Source: Micrasema longulum (lineage: Eukaryota > Arthropoda > Insecta > Trichoptera > Brachycentridae). From it: DNA of 64,000 nt. Where the stretch lies: positions 44,096-108,095 of the forward strand of contig JAGVSM010000882.1 in assembly GCA_022494885.1 (NCBI GenBank), given 5' to 3'. The translations under genes and the position numbers were made by a program. The notes beneath the pieces are model-generated. The model ran no database searches. It worked only from the letters and a program-made list of their open reading frames with translations, and was not told the origin of the DNA. This document shows positions 1-12,400 of the stretch, one piece after another (the first letter of the stretch is position 1; every line of letters starts with the position of its first letter).

Positions 1-284
1 CAAGAACAGAAATGTCGTCTCTCACAAATTATATACAATATGTTCTGGATGACAAACGCAACATTATAAGAGTTTTAATGGTAGGTAAAACTCCAATATT
101 ATTTATTTTGAAAATACATTTGAGAAAGGAATATGGAAGTCTATACATTTACAGGGCTTATGACCTGTCACTGGTCAACTATCTAAATAAGTACATTACA
201 TTACAACTGTTTTTGGCTAAATCAGAGAGATATAAGAAGAGTTTCTAGAGTTTAAGATTTCTAAGATGAGATCAAATACGCTAC

Positions 285-454
285 CTTGCAAGGGTGTTTC
301 AGAGTATCATCTAAGAGTCCCGTTTTTGGATCCACGGTAGGGTCGGGAACAAGGAGAGGAAACAGATTGAATGTTCCCATAGTTTTTACCTTATCCCCAA
401 TCTCCTGATTTATCATTTGTATGTGGCTGTGAACACTTCTCAGGAAATTCATTT
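285..454 (-). CDS. DNAH10: Dynein exon 22 (last exon in window)
   Basis: Residues 1152-1208: MNFLRSVHSHIQMINQEIGD then a segment ending FPLLVPDPTVDPK and KHPCK. Matches the 'F...V..I.....I...+.....LF' helix after the PGL motif. Acceptor CATATTTCAG, donor GTAGCG at the left; an earlier in-phase GTAAAA inside the exon could be an alternative donor. Later exons lie outside the window. Confidence 0.85.
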
Positions 455-3400
455 CTGAAATATGAAGAAGAGTTTCAATTAATACATTTTTCATTTATTG
501 AAACTCAAGCCACGCAAATTTCTGGGCGGATAAAGGATACAGTTCTGTGTGAGAAATAAAACCAGAATTCTAGATGAGCGCTTTCGACGGCTACTCTCGG
601 GAAGAATCCTGAATTAGGAAATCGAGTGGAGATAGGTCCGCCTCGTAGTGTAGCAGTTAGCACATTGCCTACCATGCTTGAGGTCCCGGGTTCGATTCCT
701 AGGAAGGTTTTAAGAAATATTGATTAAAAAGGTAGTTCTACACTGTAATATTTCAGAGGAAAGAGAGCAAAGTACGATGCATAACTTTTTTAGGCATATT
801 GAGTAATATATATCACCGAGTTCGTCTTGATGAGATTTACAATCTGGCAAAATATAATATGTCTTTGTTTAATAGGGTCAGATAATATTAGCTGTGTCAC
901 TTTACAATATGTCTGATTTTCTGTTTCCAATGGCAAATTGAGATAGTTCACTTAACAACAAACATGACATAATAATGGATGTGATATAACATCTTAGAAA
1001 ATCGAGTAATGGTTGACAATTTATAATATGTCAAACACTTCTTGTTTTGCCACCTTTGATTTAGGTGGAAAAATATGATATGTTAAACATATCTCGTTTT
1101 GTCAACCATTACTCTGTTTCTAAAGATGGGATGTCATGTCTGTTGAAAGATGGCTAAATATGGTATGTCAAACATATCTAGATTGCTAAATACGATATGT
1201 CAAACAAATCTGAAATTACTTGGCTTCATTAACAGAATATCCTCTGATTTCACTAATGTCCGTACAATCAAAACTCTTTATTGCTCAACTGTTCGCCCTC
1301 TTCTAGAATATGCCTCCTAGAATAGTGGTCTGGTCTCCATTCTATGTCAATCGCATAAATCACATTGAATCAGTCCAATATCGCTTGCTTCGAAAAATAG
1401 CGTGGATGCTTGGACTAGAGAGAGATAATTATTCTTATGCCGAAATAGAGTCAATGTTAAATATTTCTAGTCTACAAAAACGTAGAACTAATATTGATTC
1501 CAAATATATGATCGGCATACTAAATGGTATAATCGATGTTCCATCATTACTGGGACAAGTAAAATTCCATATTCCGACTCCTAGGTTGAGAAACAATGAA
1601 ATACTGTTCATCGATCGGCATAGAACAAATTATGGCCTTAATTCTCCAATGACCCGTCTTTGACGTTTTGCTAACTCAAATTAAGATCTGGACTTTTTTA
1701 ATTTAAGTTTACAACGGTTTAAACGAGCACTAAATAGATAGTCCAGATCTTGTCTCGATGTCCCTTATGTTTGTCAATGCTTCTTTTCCTTTTTTAAAAA
1801 TGTTTTTAACTATTCTTTTATTGTAATATTAAAACCATATAAATTGTATTAATGGACAATGTCCGTTAATAAATAAATAAATATCGTACGGAAGTCTGGT
1901 TAAAAATTATTTTTTTTCAGCATTTTGTGTACTCATGCCATGGTGAAAAAAAAATCCTCGAGGAACAAATGTTCAATGCATCTACTGACACAGAATTAGG
2001 CTTGTAAACTAAAATTCTGATTTTGATATTTTTTATTTTGAATAAGAAATCAAAAACAGTGAAAACAAAATGAAGCTCACTTATTTTGCAGTTATCTATG
2101 AAGGTAGTTATGTCCAACGAGGACCAGGGGATCCTCTCGAGCCCCGGTTGCAGGCGTTGCTCGACACTGTTGAGGTGACTTCTGGTCAGCTGGAGCACGG
2201 AGGGTCCCATGTCGTCGATTATCTGGTTGTATGTGGCGGTCAGCTCCTCCAGCTTCTCCAGCTCGTAGTACAGCCGGTCCTTTTGCATCGCGCCCTCCTT
2301 TATTGAGTCAGGCAGACAGAAACCTGGAAATTATGTATCATTACCATTGAAACATTTAAATTCTAAAACATAGAAATATTATGTACAGAAGTTAAAGCCA
2401 ATGTTATAGGAGGCAGCTGCGTCCGTTCTCGGACTACAATGTTAGTTTTAAAATCGAACCACCTTATGCTATATTCTCCTCAAGCACTTACTCTCAAAAT
2501 GCAAAATACACGTTCAATTACAAATTACAGATAATTACAATACTCACTTACAGATTCAAAAACTATTCTCACTCAAATGAAAGACATAACCCCTACAATA
2601 CATCACATACAAATAATATAATCACTAGATCCTCAACACAAAGACAACTTAAACAAGTACAAACTAATACCACTTTCAGACAAATGGATTTTGAGTATTA
2701 TTCAATTAAAATCTATAACGTACTTCCACTATCTATTGAAACAATTAGTAACGAGAAAATGTTCAAAAAGGCTATAAAAAAATGGATAGTGGAGCTAGGT
2801 AGAAGTAATATGGATTGTCTCATTCGCCCAAACTAATATTTGAATCAAATGCTCCACAAGTGTATACCTCATGTTATGTTTTCGTTCTTTCATTGTGCAT
2901 TTTGTAATGTAAATAATATAGATGTACATAAATTAATTATAAACATTAATACGTAGTGTTTAAAACTGTCTGAACATTTTGTTAATTATCTCACATGTAA
3001 AAATATTTTTAAAAAAAAACATATTGTTAAGTGCTCTCGGCACGCGTAACCCCAGTGAGGTCACATTATTTTTATTATTAATCATAGTTTATGATGGAAA
3101 AAATATGAATAAATAAATAAAATTACAGTTTACCGGCAAAGATAATTTTCATACAAATATACACATTTTCATGTGTAAATATCGATTTTACTTTATACCG
3201 TCTCGATATGTACCAATGAAGATAGCGTTTGTAATCGCGGGCCCTGGAAATGTATTGAAATAAAAACGCAATACCTAAAAATTCCATTATCTCCGCTTCT
3301 GCTATAGCTTGGAACACGTTCTTCTTGAAGTTGGTGGCATACTGTAGGTTATAATCCAGCATTATCCGACCTTCTATCACATCATGCCACAGAAGAGGTT

Positions 3401-6400
3401 GCAGCTGGACCTTGAAATGAAAATTAATGTTTGAGAAAATTTGCTACTAAACTGTATTGCAATTTTTTAAAATTATTTTAATAGTAAAGGAAGTTTCAAA
3501 CCTTATTACTGGCTTTTAAGGAATTGGGTGCTTTTCCGATATCTTTAGTTGATCGAATATGCAGTTGTTTCTTTTCTAGTAAACCTGTAGAAAAAAATCC
3601 GTTTTATATTGTACTGTGAAAATTATGCAAGGATTATTTACGTACTCGTGCGTCATGTACACAGAATTTGATGCGGTTGGTAGTTTGATAATTTATTTCC
3701 ATTCCTACATAACAACAAACCACTACGCTGTTTCCCCGTAAGCCTATGCTTGGAGACATCCCTATGGAAAGAGAATAGAACGCCATATCACTCTGTCTCC
3801 ATATACAGATCTTGCTTCCCTACACGCTTACATCTTCTCATACACACGCACAGATTATTCCAACTTTTGACACATCCATCTTTAAGTATTTGTTGGATTA
3901 GGCCATTATTATTATTATTATTATGGATAACTTATATAGCGCTATTTTTGTAATATAATGCCCCAAGGGCGCTTTACATAGTGATTCTCTTGTTAAATAA
4001 ATTTATTTGAAGCTTTTAAATTTGTAATTTAATTAAAACAATTTGTTTTGTTGTCACATGCTACGGATTTATTCAAATGATTTAGACAACAAGTGGGTTT
4101 TAAGTTTTTTCCGAAACATCACTTCACTTTCACAGCCTCGCACCTCTGCTGGGAGAGCATTCCATGCCTGGGCCATAGGGCCTGCGACCGCAAATGCTCG
4201 TTAACTAATGCCATGTCTTTCTTGGTCTTCTTTTATTGCTGCATTCATCGACATTCGCATTGTAAATCTTTTAAGTCGTTCTTTCACTGTCCATTCACTC
4301 TACACATCCAAATCAACGCAGACCAACTTTCTTGATTTTGTCTCAGCCTTACATAATGTACGGATCTCGACATTTGTGCATTTATCGTACATAGTTTTAC
4401 CACACATTCGCCTGAGAGATCGCTTTTGACATCATTCAGCCTACTTTCATCCCTATTTTCCAAGTCCATACTTCCATTCTCATACATCAGGGACGACATC
4501 AGGACTCCATTGTGAACTGCTAATTTTGCCTCTTGCGACAAATATTTATTTTCCAAGGTTGATTTAAGTGCACCGGTCACTCTGTTCCCGGGCCCTCACC
4601 CTCCTTTCAATATCTTTCTAAGTCATTCTATCTCTAGTAAACATACTTCCTAGATACACAAATTCCTGTACCTGTTTCAGTAAAGCCCCATTCACAATGA
4701 TTTCACATTTAGTCATACTTTCGTTTCTTTTAAAAACCATCACATTCAATTTTTTGATATTCATAAGCAAATCGCTTCGCTTGCATATATTGTAGACATA
4801 TTAAATACTTATTTTTTATTCCTCATTGACCTTGTGGTAGAGTGGTCAGCGTGTTCGCCTACCATGCAAGAGGCCTCAGGTTCGATTCCCGACATGCTTT
4901 ATGCTAGAATATTTCATAGTCCCTGGACTGGTACCTGAAGCGTAGACTGATCATCTTACCGTCATGTAACAAAAATGAATAAGATACCCTGCGATTGGTA
5001 TACTAACGCAGTACCCTATGCACCATTAGGTGCGGAAAGGGAATGAGGATGATTTATTCCTACATCTTTTCTACCAAAAAGAAAATTAAAGAAGCAGCAG
5101 AAGAAGGATGAAAGCAGAGTGAATGTGGTCGAAATGCAATCTCTCAGACAAATGTGTAGGAAATCTATATATGACAGGGTAACAAAAGATGAAATCAGGC
5201 GAGAGAGCAAATCTGAGACATGTATAATTGATAAAATTAAGAAAGGATAACTAAAATAATTTGGCCAGGTAGAACGAATGGATGCTCCACGTTGGGCGCC
5301 GAATTGACAACGCTTTATCTGCAGAGTGTAAAAAAAAGTAAAGTTTTCTTTCGGGAGTCGGAAAATTTACTAATAGTGAGAGAGGGTGTATAATGTTATG
5401 TCATTCACAAGCTATACATGTTTCTTGTTTTGCAGTTTCGATTCTTAAATAACAATCAAAGTTAATTTATATAATAATGGCCAACAGTTCGAACCCAACT
5501 GACAGGTAATCCGTCAAAGAAAATTGAATACAACTGACCTGGGCAATCCCGAAGTCCTGGTCTGCATCCAATTCGTCTTCCTGGTCACTTCCTAGGAGAT
5601 GGATTAACTGTTGACTCTGAATTTTAACACCTTCGCGATTATTTCGAAGATTTAAAGGAGATTACAAAAACCCAGTGGCGTGCCCAATATGGCGAAATTT
5701 GCAACAATAATTTTTAATGTATTTCCGCCCGTGTGCAGTGACGGAAAACCAGGCGAGCCATCTATCGACGCCCATTAAAACTACGTATTTGATTAACTAA
5801 TCAAATACGTTGTCCTTTTCGGTTGACTTCATCTTTTCTCAACAGATGTCACTGCCGTGACGAATTCGAACCGATGGCCATTACAGAGGGCATAGAAATA
5901 ATATGCAGCGTTGTAAAATAAATAGTACATAATAAATAGTTCTACTCTAACTTAAGTCTATTAAATATAAGAATTGAAGGTTTAAACAAAGTTCAAAGAC
6001 TAAGTTAGGTTGAAATTATATGTGAGCTAAACAGAAACATTCTCTGAAAATCTGTTCTTACAAATTAAAAAAAAAAACATATACTCGTATGCACCATAAG
6101 AAAGCTAAACACAAATTAATTGTACTTCTTCTTTTGGCATCCTGCTGAAGTCTGTAAACATCTTCAGGTTGAACAGAAGCTTCTGAGATAAGGGACTTCT
6201 TTCTCTTTGCCACATACTTCTCACCGTCTTCTGATAGGTGAACTGATGAAGGGCGGGGTCTTTCTACAAATAAACAACGGATTTACATAAATATGTAGAA
6301 AATTATAGATGCAGACATGAAATGATTAAGAGTTACAAAATCCACTTTATTGTTATTCGTATAACCTTGGATAATAGTGTGAATTAAGAAGTCTTATCAG

Positions 6401-9400
6401 ATCTAGACTACATTTCTAACAAATCTTTAATCCTCTGAAACCTGAATTAAATCTGGCAGTTGTAAAAAATATTTAATACAGCGTGTATAGTAAACCCTGT
6501 CACATCCAAAACCACAATGATCGGTATGAGCAAGATGACATACTGGCATATTAAAAAAATATTTAGAAGCGTTTTTAAATTAAAAAAAAACAAATGGTTG
6601 CTTACTTCGGCAGAGCGCAGAGCTAGCTACCCCTTCAACACTTCTGTTTTCTCCCCTGAAACACTACCAAATCATTATTTTTTATACGTCAATATTTCTC
6701 CGTGCTAATACCGATCGGTTGTTTCGGACGTGACAGGGTTTACCTTTTTTGCTGTATAAGAAAATTATTTAAAAATTCAGTTTTTTTTTCCTTATATGAA
6801 GTTAAAAGTTATTGCTATGTTATTATAATGAAAACATACATAAATTGAAACATATTAGGTCGCAGGCCAGTTGGCATTTGACCTTAAATAATGCAAATAA
6901 TAACGGAAGGAATCAGGTGCTCAATGAGGAAGTTCAGTGGTTTTAAAGATTTGTTAATAGACCATTTAACTAAGCTGATTTTTAAAAAATATTATGGTGG
7001 TTTGTTACCTTGTAAACTTCAGGTTATGTCGACTGCCTAGTAGGTTCTACATAAATTGCTAAATATTTATCCGCGTTGATATTGTTCCGTAAAAATCGTC
7101 TTGTGAGAACGTTTTTCACTCCACGCTCGTTTTGGATAAATCTTCAGACTAACATGGTAAATGTAATGCACAGATAGAGTAAAAGATTGTACTTACAGTT
7201 TCATTATCTTTTATTAATACAGAAGATACAATATATAAACTTAACTAAACTTAATATAATAGAGAATGGAAATACTTAAAAATAACTCAAGGAATCTAAT
7301 TAAGAAGGAAGGTTCCGGGTTCGATTCCCGGTGAGAACAAAAAAATGAAATGTGATTTTTCTCAAGCCTGGGTGTTCTGTGATGTAATTCATTACTGTGA
7401 TTGGGCTTCCTGGCCTGTTGTGGTGCAAAAAAAAAAATAAGAAAAAAAAAAAATGTAAATGCCGTTTTTGGCAGGATTACGAATTGCAACCTAGCGGACA
7501 GAAATAGACACCATAAAATAGATTGCCAGCCATTAAAAAACAAAAATTTGACATTATTATGGGAAAAATAAAATCGCAAAGTTAGTGTTTATAATACTTA
7601 TATTATTGTGTAATGTTTTTATAATAACACGCAGTAGGTAATATAGGCCTCGGGTGGTATTCTGAAGCTTCTCTACCCTCTAGAGAGTGGTTATTTTGGG
7701 TATTTTTATTTTTTCAATGCAACGACGCTTTGCTTCATAAAATGGCCACACTGATGATTGTATGTCAAATGACGTATAAAACTGTTAAAAAAACCGAAAA
7801 AAACGAATACGGTTCGGTCAATTCAACCTAATTCAGTATTTTGGGTAATGTTTAAGGTCGCAATAATGTTCTAAATGAAAACCATAATGTTTTATTTCAC
7901 TTGTTTATATTTATTTGACGTTTAATCATCAGTGTGGCCAGATATGAAGCAAAGTGAAAAAAGTATTTATCTACCTTCAACTGCTGGTGGTTTCTTAAAA
8001 ACAACTTTAAGAATTTTCCTCTTCATTCCATTTTTGACAATTGGCACAGCATCCTTTAGCCACGTCTGGAATGTACACTCTTCATATTCCTTCATCACCT
8101 TCATGAGGGCTCTGTACTTACCGAAGGATACCTCCCTTTGCTGGGAGTTATCCAATTCCTTTGTCTAAAAAAAATAATTTAGTTGCTAAAGCACTTGACA
8201 TTAAAGGTTAAAAATATAGAATGAAATGTTGAGAACTTAATAAATCTGTCTTTAAATCAAAATGAATTGATGGAATGATGATAAAATACAAAAAAATATA
8301 TATTAGGATTACATGTATAAATATGTTGTACGATTTCCTCAGTTTATTAGAAAGAATCCGACACCAGAAAATGGATCCAGACATTGGCGGGTGGTTGTAT
8401 AGGAGAGGCGGATTGTTTCGTTTGCTCTGAAAATATAAAATAAAAAACAATGGCGTAAAATGAATAGACGACTATTCCTTTACTAGCTTAAATATTGCGT
8501 TGCAAATATCACGAAACACATGCAAATATTTGTGTGAGAAAGAGATATAAACGTTTTGATAGTTCATAATATTTCTGTGTAACTCGTTGCTATAGTTATG
8601 ACACTAGCCGTCAGCCGCCGACAGTGTTGTATATCGTGGGAATACTGGCAAAAAACATTAACTCGAAAATATGCAGATTTGACCTGATGATGCAGTTTTG
8701 TAAAGTTTTTAACTCTCTACAAACTGGCAAAATGCACTAAGTGATATTAAATTTCATATATCTATAGTTTTAAAAATAAATTTAAGGTTAAGTCGTATAC
8801 CGGGTATTTTATTCAGGCTAAAAGCTATAAATAACTTAATATTTACTTGATATAAAATTAAGAAACGGAAAAATTAAAACATGTTCTTAAATGAGCACTT
8901 AACATCTTACTATATTTAAATAAGATATAAAAGAGTAAAATTGGAACAAAACATAAATGCTTGATTTCTCAAAACAGGGATTTGAGAGTTAAAGCTTTTT
9001 GCCAGTATACCCACGATATATACTATAATAAATTATTTAGGTATACACTTTAGTAAATTTTAAATAAAAATGAAAAAAAAAAAAATAGTATTGCATTTAC
9101 CTATCATTACTTGCCAACAACGATAATGCCTGTAGGCTGTTGCTAATTTCCTTTTTGAATTTATTAATATTCAAGTTAAATATATCACTCGCATTGACTC
9201 TGATAATGGTAGTATTATACAAATTGCAAATTCTATGTGTGCATGAATTTTTCGCTACATTAGTGTTTACGTGAGCACAGTAAAAGAATTTGGTTTTACA
9301 GGTATGTCTAGAGGGTACGTGAAAATTAATTATAATAAGTAAATTAGGGCAGTCAGCAATGCCATTTATAAGCTTGAATAAAAACATTAAGTCAGCTATC

Positions 9401-12400
9401 CGTCATCTATTATCCAAGGAATCTATCTTAAAATGTCTTCTCGCTTTGTTATAATTATTAAATTGGTAATTATTTCTGTACGACATACATTTTAACAATT
9501 TATTTTGAACTTTTTATATTTGTGGCTTTCATAGTATGGGGACCAGATTAAAGTTGCATGTTCAACCCGGCTTAAAACAAATGTGTGATACAAAATTTTT
9601 AGGGTATTTATATTTTTAAATAGTTTAATGACTCTAGTGATAAAACCTAAAGTTTTGAATGCGTTACCTGTAATATGCCTGACATGTTCGATGTAGCCGA
9701 GTATACTATTTGTTTATTTATTAAGGAAATCATACAGTCTTTATATAAATACAAGGTACAAAAGAACAGTTAAAAAAAGTAAGATCGATTACAGATTTCA
9801 CACTCATTTATTATGAAGGCAAAATAATTCAATTCTAAAAAAGTAAAAATATGAATATTTAATAAAAAGTACATAAAAGGGAGAAGACATTGTGTAGCTC
9901 CAACTCTACTTTCTTCCCTCGCTCTCTCTGCTTCCATGAACATTTATATTTCTCTGTAAAAATTCACAACCAACAATAATTAATTAGATGCAGGTAGTAC
10001 ATGTACATAAGAATAAGTATAAATTAAGAGTTGAAATTAAAAGTTAAAATTAAAAGTTTAAATTAAAATTAAAAAGTTAAAATTGAAATATAAAATTAAA
10101 AGTCAAATTAAAAGTAAAAAGTCAAGCAGGAGATAAATTTAAAATGTCTTTAACAGATCTGATAAAAATATTGTATTTGCAATGTAATATGTCATGTCAC
10201 TAAAACTGTCATTATAGGTAATCTGTATTCTTCGAAGGGTGCTATTTTTCATATAATTAGTCATCGAGTTAGGAATGTCGAAGAGTACAGATTGACGAGT
10301 TCTACGGACAGGGACTCGATATGAAATGCCTTTAACAATTTCTGGGCTATCAATTAGGTTGTTAACAATTTTGTAGAGAAAGCTCATATCGTACATGGTA
10401 CGCCGAGTTGCGAGATTTTGAACCATGTAAAAATTAGCGGACTCAGTCCTACTTGAAAATGAAACATTATTTTTGAAATCTAATTGTCTAAGAAAATAGT
10501 TTTGAATATGTTCAATATGATTTTTGTAAGTATTGTATTGAGGATTCCAAATCGGCGAACCAAACTCTAGGACACACGTACATACGGAAAAAAAAGTTTT
10601 CTTAATGCGTCAGTTCTTGTGAAAGGTTTGGTTGATCGTATGACAAACCCTAACATTTTGTAAGCTTTTTCTACAGAACTAACAGAACACCGAGGTCCCG
10701 AATTATTTGAACATTTTTAATAGATTAAGTAACAAGGTTATATTGATAATAAATGATATCAATGTTTCGAGTAAAGGTAAGATGGAAGGATTTGGATATG
10801 TTTAGATATAATTTGTTACGAGCATAGTATTAGGAAAGGTAGTCCAGATCTTCTTGAAGACACATACAATCGTTTGTTGATTTTATCGGTAATATTGAAA
10901 TCAAGCACCAAAGGATTATTAAATCATCAATACAAGCTTACATGGAAAAGATCGCTTATTTGTTCGATTTCATTGGAAAACTGCTGCATCACCAAATCGA
11001 ACTTTGTGAGTAGTAACTCATGTAAAGATTCACGAGTTTTTACTTCAACAAATCTTAACAGCATTTCCAGCGCTTCTTCTGATGTCCTAAAGACAAAAAA
11101 ATGGTTTCAAAAAAAGGAAATGTTTATTATACTCATATTTTTACAAGCTGTTTTAGGGTCAAACCGCACACGGTGATGTGGCGCCTCAGCGGAGCAATGT
11201 TCTCGGATATTGTAATAAATATGGCAAAAGGAATAGTGAGTTAAATACGGAATTGAGACGTATGTTTAAATTTTGGCTAATGGAATGTAGGTTAAGTATG
11301 ACACAAAGTAATAAATATATAAACCTGCTGACGAGTTGTATGCTAACGGTTCAGCTGGGCTTTAATTCTAAGATTATTGTGTAATTTATGAAAAAATACA
11401 TTTAAAAATTTTAAAAATACAACAATATTTTTTTTAGTGCTGCGAACGGTATTTATTTATTTTATTAACATAAACAGCAAATCTGCCTTTTACAAACATT
11501 TATAATATTAACATATTTGGCTTAATATTTTATTCCTTTTTTTTCAAAAACATAAATTTTAAAATCAAGATTTATAAAAAAAAAAAAATTATACAAGATT
11601 TATATTTAAAAAAATAACCTAAAAATTATACAGCATATTCAGTAGAAAGTTTAAATAATAAAACATTCTACAGTAAAACAACAAAAAAATCATAAGTACT
11701 GTTTCACACAGCTAGGCAAAGTGAACAAAAAACTGTATGTGAAATGCATGAATAAATAAATATAATTACCATTCACCATCTTTGAAAAAGTTCAAAAGGT
11801 TTGTTCTACAGGAACAATACCCTACACTAAATATATCAGATACCTATAGTGGGGTTTGTTTCATACAAAACAGTGAAAACAATATTTCGTGTTGCTGCGA
11901 TGCGCTGCGCAGTGCTGCCCTAGTGCGTTTTGATCTTAGCATTTCTTTTATATGAAGACAAATTGGGTAGTGTGTTTGCCAGTTAGAGTTTTCTTTTGAT
12001 AGTGGCAGCCACATAGCAGTGGCGCACGTTTTGAGTATGTCTACACTGCTTCAATATCAGTCATAGAAGAAACATTCACATTCTATCACTTCTTCACAAT
12101 AGTTTGAATAATCGCACTTCGCCTGTTTATCTGAGAGAGCTCTTCCAACCTCTATCACAACACGGACTATCTCTTCGCTCTAGTAATGAGAGAACCCTTT
12201 TAATACCACTTTACTGTGCTAATTTTCTTGCTTCCTCTTTCACAGTAGTAGCTGCTCGATTGTGGAATAATCTACCCACTCATGTTAGAGACATCTTTAT
12301 TTACTATCTAAGGCTTTTACAGGGCTTATGACCTGTCATTGGCTGGTTTAAGTGGCCACTTTACACACTGTGTAACATTCACCATTCTGCCCATATTTGA

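Noticed and set aside
637..709. Functional tRNA gene
   Set aside because: A and B boxes are present, but there is no acceptor stem pairing and no terminator context; SINE head preferred. The same applies to 4829-4899 and 52850-52945.
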